Source: Defluviitaleaceae bacterium (GTDB lineage Bacteria; Bacillota; Clostridia; Lachnospirales; WRAX01). From it: 6,039 bases of DNA. The DNA lies in contig WQSI01000105.1 in NCBI GenBank assembly GCA_009787945.1, positions 1 to 6,039 of the forward strand. Direction: 5' to 3'. This document shows, piece by piece, positions 5,482 to 6,039 of this stretch (position 1 is its first letter; the number at the start of each line of letters is the position of its first letter). Made by a program: the position numbers and the translations under genes. Below the pieces are notes generated by a model. That model saw only the letters and a program-made list of their open reading frames with translations, made no database searches and was not told where the DNA came from.

Positions 5482-5510
5482 TTGACAAGCCGCCCAATGT
5501 ATGGCATAAT
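5482..5510 (+). promoter_or_regulatory. Sigma-A type promoter of sepF
   Basis: The -35 box TTGACA (5482-5487) is perfect. The -10 box CATAAT (5505-5510) is 17 bases downstream and has a TGG extension (5502-5504). Transcription would start near 5517, about 29 bases before the sepF ATG. sepF can therefore be transcribed apart from the gene before it, though no terminator separates them. Confidence 0.85.
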
Positions 5511-5529
5511 TATTGAACAACAATTTTAT

Positions 5530-5535
5530 AGGGGG
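5530..5535 (+). promoter_or_regulatory. sepF ribosome binding site
   Basis: AGGGGG followed by an A-rich spacer lies 10 bases before the ATG at 5546. It supports this start, which also gives a normal SepF N-terminus. Confidence 0.6.
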
Positions 5536-5545
5536 ATAAAAAAAT

Positions 5546-6039
5546 ATGGCATTTTTTCAAAAAGTTAAAGACTTCATCTTTCAGGCGGAAGTGGAAAGTG
5601 ACACCTACGAGGAAGTAGTGGAGCAGTATGAGTACCCTACAGGTGACGACATTGAAACCATTGGCTCGTTGCGCAATGCCAGAGAAGAGCGTCAAAAAAC
5701 TGGCGATACCAGGGCAATTTCACCGAGAAAAACCTTCAACAAAGAAGAGGACGGCGTTCTTTACACTATAGGTCGTGATGATGTATCAGAAATTCTTATG
5801 GCTTACCCGCAAAGCATTGAAGATGCTGCGCCATTGTCTTTAAACCTAAAAGAAGGCAAGGGTATTATTGTAAAATTAGAGGGTTTGGAAGCACCAGATG
5901 CACAGCGCATTATGGATTTTTTAAGCGGTGTTGTCCACACCTTAGACGGCAGGGTTTCGGAGGTTACGAACCGCGTTTTCATGCTAACCCCAAAGGGTAT
6001 GGTGCTAACCGATGCCCACAAGGACACTTTGGCTAAAAA
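5546..6039 (+). CDS. sepF: Cell division protein SepF, 3' end cut by the window
   Basis: SepF binds FtsZ and the membrane and helps anchor and align the Z-ring in Gram-positive bacteria. Some 164 codons are visible with no stop. The N-terminal segment MAFFQKVKDFIF (1-12) fits the amphipathic membrane-binding helix of the family, followed by an acidic, probably disordered linker (about 15-70). The conserved core runs from about 71 to 149. It includes the helix-loop QRIMDFLSGVVHTLDG (120-135), with the G128 and G135 positions typical of the dimer and polymer interface, and ends in RVFMLTP (143-149). Family members are usually about 140-160 residues, so the stop is probably only a few codons past the edge. 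Many Clostridia have a YggS-type gene just upstream; here the HlyD-like gene is the direct neighbour. Confidence 0.93.
   Translation, partial: MAFFQKVKDFIFQAEVESDTYEEVVEQYEYPTGDDIETIGSLRNAREERQKTGDTRAISPRKTFNKEEDGVLYTIGRDDVSEILMAYPQSIEDAAPLSLNLKEGKGIIVKLEGLEAPDAQRIMDFLSGVVHTLDGRVSEVTNRVFMLTPKGMVLTDAHKDTLAK

Noticed and set aside
5803..6027. 74-codon minus-strand open frame
   Set aside because: It is antisense to the conserved SepF core.

Overview
The window reads as core chromosome of a Gram-positive Firmicute, most likely in Clostridia. The evidence is the gene order phoH, pgpH (yqfF), ybeY, the presence of SepF, strong sigma-A type promoters and AGGAGG-type ribosome binding sites. Base composition looks moderate (roughly mid-40s % GC by eye). 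The family or genus cannot be fixed from this sequence alone.

Layout. Positions 1-263 hold no gene. They carry a dense cluster of palindromic intergenic repeats: a 66-base imperfect palindrome with a GTAG-tagged hairpin, then three copies of a second hairpin family, two direct and one inverted. From 4154 leftward to 264 runs a minus-strand operon: phoH (PhoH-family ATPase), a 221-base gap with a chain of hairpins, pgpH (7TM-HD cyclic-di-AMP phosphodiesterase), ybeY (rRNA-processing endoribonuclease) and a 60-residue two-helix membrane protein of unknown function. The last gene overlaps ybeY by an ATGA and sits where relatives often carry dgkA. A near-consensus promoter (TTGACG, 17, TATAAT) drives the operon.

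The plus-strand genes start from a compact divergent promoter region (4179-4303). The first encodes a membrane-anchored HlyD-like protein of 389 residues. The second is sepF, which has its own strong promoter and is cut by the right edge of the window.

How the genes fit together. The minus operon joins RNA-related functions (PhoH, YbeY) with cyclic-di-AMP turnover (PgpH), a conserved Firmicute arrangement. The plus side belongs to the clostridial neighbourhood around cell division (HlyD-like protein next to SepF, an FtsZ membrane anchor). I found no CRISPR array, tRNA, rRNA, transposase gene or new multi-gene system. The parts most worth a second look are the repeat families (one shows compensatory stem changes within the window), the structured gap between phoH and pgpH, and the small coupled membrane protein.
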